Origin: an uncultured Lachnospiraceae bacterium
GTDB taxonomy: Bacteria; Bacillota; Clostridia; Lachnospirales; Lachnospiraceae
Length of the DNA: 64,000 nucleotides
Reading direction: 5' to 3'
Assembly: GCA_947599905.1 (NCBI GenBank)
Contig: CANQFR010000001.1
Span: 31,062-95,061 of the forward strand
Shown one piece after another: positions 62,717 through 64,000 of the stretch. The number at the start of each line of letters is the position of its first letter. The first letter of the stretch is position 1. Under the pieces are notes generated by a model. The model was not told the origin of the DNA, made no database searches, and saw only the letters and a program-made list of their open reading frames with translations. The translations under genes were made by a program, and so were the position numbers.

Positions 62717-63061
62717 TCAGCCCCTCCTCTTATACTTAATGCCAAAGGCGTCCTTCACCTTGCGCTTCGCCACGCCGCCCACGGCCTTACCAATATCCCC
62801 GTGGATTGTGGCACGAACCATGGTCGAAGCCACGTCGAAACCAGACTGCCTCGCCCCCTTGCTCGAATTGCAATGTTTGCACATCGGCTGAAGATTCCAC
62901 AGGTCGTTCGTTCCTCCCTGCCTCAAAGGAATGCGGTGGTCAACGGTAATATCCTGCTTCCTGAACCACCCACCACAGGCAACGCACTTATACCAAGTAC
63001 CCCTCTTGAAAGGCAACTTGTGACCTTGATTTGACTTGAAAAAGTCCTCACGATACCCCAT
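62717..63061 (-). CDS. HNH endonuclease next to a TnpB element end
   Basis: About 114 residues from the ATG at 63061. CVACGGWF, VDHRIPLRQGGTND, NLQPMCKHCNSSKG give a complete HNH fold with both zinc pairs, catalytic His and the Asn. A frame continues to a GTG at 63103, but those 14 codons lie in the right end of the TnpB element. The likely ATG is next to that junction, and its ribosome site (GGGGAG) is inside the element's hairpin. Insertion may have replaced the original start region. Function: nicking or cutting DNA, perhaps homing or packaging. Confidence 0.85.
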   Translation of the reverse strand: MGYREDFFKSNQGHKLPFKRGTWYKCVACGGWFRKQDITVDHRIPLRQGGTNDLWNLQPMCKHCNSSKGARQSGFDVASTMVRATIHGDIGKAVGGVAKRKVKDAFGIKYKRRG

Positions 63062-63174
63062 TGGCGCTCCCCGAAGCTGAAGCTTCGGGGATTCCTGCTT
63101 CACAGACCTCGTAACCTACTATCTTCACAGGAGTATATGTTCGGGTTCGCCCAACCCTACATTATTTCTATTTT
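63062..63174 (-). ncRNA. Right end and probable omega RNA of the TnpB element
   Basis: After the tnpB stop the minus strand has a small stem (GGGTT/AACCC, 63143-63157). Near the end is GCAGGAATCCCC followed by a 10-bp hairpin (63069-63090, CCCCGAAGCT/AGCTTCGGGG), then GAGCGCCAA. This matches the right ends of IS200/IS605-type elements, where the guide RNA scaffold ends and flanking DNA becomes the guide. The guide here would read from about 63061 into the HNH gene. Confidence 0.75.
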
Positions 63175-64000
63175 CTAAACAACAGAAAGCCCTAAGTCTA
63201 AACTACCCCTATTTCGTATGTTTATTGCTGCATTCTCATCCCTATCGTGGTAAGTACCACAATTAGGACAAGTCCAATATCTTACAGCTAAGTTTTTTAC
63301 AACTTCATTCTTATAACCACAACAACTACATAACTGAGAACTTGGGTAATATGTATTAATTTTATGATATGTTCTCAAATTCCAATCAGCTTTATAAGTT
63401 AATTGTCTCATAAGTTCATACCATGATACATCTGCAATAGCTCCTGCTAGATTATGATTTTGCATCATATTCTTTACACTTAAATCCTCACTTATAATCA
63501 CTTGGTTTTCGCTGATTAGTTTGTAAGTAATCTTGTGTAATGTATCCTTTCTGATATTAGCTATCTTCTCATGCTCTCTAGCTAATTTTATACAAGTTTT
63601 CTCATAATTTTTAGAACCCTTTTGCTTATGAGCTAACTGTCTTTGTAGCTTTGCTAATTTCTCTTGATGCTTCTGTAATGTTTTTGGGTTTTCAAATTTA
63701 TCTCCATCAGAAGTAATAACTAAATCCTTAATACCTAAATCAAGACCAATAACTCTATCCGTTTTAGGTAAAGATTGATACCAAATTTCAACATTACAAG
63801 ATACATAATATTTTCCACTAGGAACTTGTGATATAGTTGCAGTCTTAACTACCCCTTTGATTTCCTGTGATTGATGGCATCGTATAAGGCCTATTTTCTT
63901 ACTCTTAGGAATTTTAAGCCATCTATTATCAACAAATTCAACAGTACCTTTTTGATTATTCGTACTGAAAGACCTGTGATTATTCTTCTTAGACTTGAAT
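63175..64000 (-). CDS. tnpB: TnpB RNA-guided nuclease, C-terminal 275 codons (runs off right edge)
   Basis: The frame is open without stops from the right edge to 63175; a GTG at 63501 is internal, not a start. RuvC residues are all present: Asp in VIGLDLGIKDL (near 63750), Glu in NQVIISEDLSVKNM (near 63485) and Asp in YHDRDENAAINI (near 63225). The zinc finger is CSCCGY...CPNCGTYHD. TnpB uses an omega RNA to cut DNA beside a short motif and keeps its transposon in place after excision. It is far more A/T-rich than the rest of the window, so the insertion is recent. The partner TnpA, if any, lies outside. Confidence 0.95.
   Translation of the reverse strand, partial: FKSKKNNHRSFSTNNQKGTVEFVDNRWLKIPKSKKIGLIRCHQSQEIKGVVKTATISQVPSGKYYVSCNVEIWYQSLPKTDRVIGLDLGIKDLVITSDGDKFENPKTLQKHQEKLAKLQRQLAHKQKGSKNYEKTCIKLAREHEKIANIRKDTLHKITYKLISENQVIISEDLSVKNMMQNHNLAGAIADVSWYELMRQLTYKADWNLRTYHKINTYYPSSQLCSCCGYKNEVVKNLAVRYWTCPNCGTYHDRDENAAINIRNRGSLDLGLSVV

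Larger units (their letters stand above)
244..63856 (-). repeat. Strand-biased hexamer GGGGTA, about 138 copies
   Basis: Counted by eye as TACCCC on the plus strand across the window; the true count may differ by a few. I found no TACCCC on the minus strand (no GGGGTA on the plus strand). It occurs in coding DNA in all three frames (for example 244-249, 1638-1643 and 2196-2201) and in gaps (25531-25536, 30990-30995). No wider consensus is obvious. Long empty stretches include about 10205-11757 and 42635-43948. Confidence 0.85.

Noticed and set aside
407-62891. Many plus-strand open frames of 60-300 codons
   Set aside because: All lie antisense to well-supported minus-strand genes, have biased composition typical of shadows and lack ribosome sites.
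63175-63501. A separate 108-residue zinc protein starting at the GTG at 63501
   Set aside because: The same frame continues upstream without stops to the window edge and contains the earlier TnpB motifs, including the first catalytic Asp.
244-63856. GGGGTA as a by-product of Gly-Tyr or Gly-Val codon use
   Set aside because: The motif is read in all three codon phases and also lies in non-coding gaps, so no single codon pair can explain it.

Overview
The window is one strand of a large mobile replicon from a Firmicutes-type host, most likely Clostridia. All ~66 genes read on the minus strand, packed with gaps of a few bases or short overlaps. Ribosome binding sites are AGGAGG-like and five promoters are near-perfect TTGACA-17-TATAAT with an extended TGN. 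The coding strand is G-rich relative to C, as expected if replication and transcription run the same way throughout. I see no rRNA, tRNA, ribosomal or core-metabolic genes, and no capsid, portal, terminase or tail genes. The element carries its own replication and repair set plus membrane and secretion genes. I therefore read it as part of a very large plasmid, conjugative element or phage-plasmid rather than a chromosome or an ordinary phage.

Layout in transcription order (right to left). 64000-63062: 3' part of an IS200/IS605-type TnpB gene with its right-end (omega RNA) hairpin, abutting an HNH nuclease gene. 63061-58769: HNH nuclease, a zinc finger/HhH/BRCT protein resembling the back half of NAD-dependent ligase without the catalytic domain, small unknown and membrane proteins, and an N6-adenine DNA methyltransferase. 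58490-54904: a second HNH protein and unknowns. 54699-42316: a sigma-like protein, a possible RNase H-fold protein, family A DNA polymerase interrupted by an intein with a LAGLIDADG endonuclease, a YhaM-like OB/HD exonuclease, membrane proteins and a lysozyme-domain membrane protein, closed by a strong terminator. 42207-31044: RecD2-like helicase, DnaG-type Toprim primase core and a run of unknown genes. 30852-22026: ssDNA-binding-like protein, N-terminal half of a split Rad50/SbcC, Mre11/SbcD nuclease, a sliding-clamp-like protein and two multi-pass glycosyltransferase-like membrane proteins, followed by a lipoprotein. 21242-15899: C-terminal half of the split Rad50, a secreted protein, a DnaQ-like exonuclease and a large single-pass membrane protein, then a terminator. 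15703-8384: an FtsK/HerA/VirB4-VirD4-class ATPase of 1244 residues with unknown partners, probably a DNA or protein translocation module. 8336-6748: 5'(3')-deoxyribonucleotidase, J-domain protein and two unknowns, then a terminator. 6665-1532: a tandem array of nine small, diverged proteins, at least three of them clear paralogues. 1233-1: an unknown protein with a paralogue 30 kb away, and the start of a lipoprotein gene.

The most unusual signal is not a gene. The hexamer GGGGTA (TACCCC on the plus strand) occurs about 138 times on the coding strand, and I found no copy in the opposite orientation. It occupies all three codon frames and also intergenic DNA. This is the pattern of a polarity element (Chi-like, KOPS-like, priming or packaging) and may be the signature of an undescribed replication, recombination or transfer system in this element.
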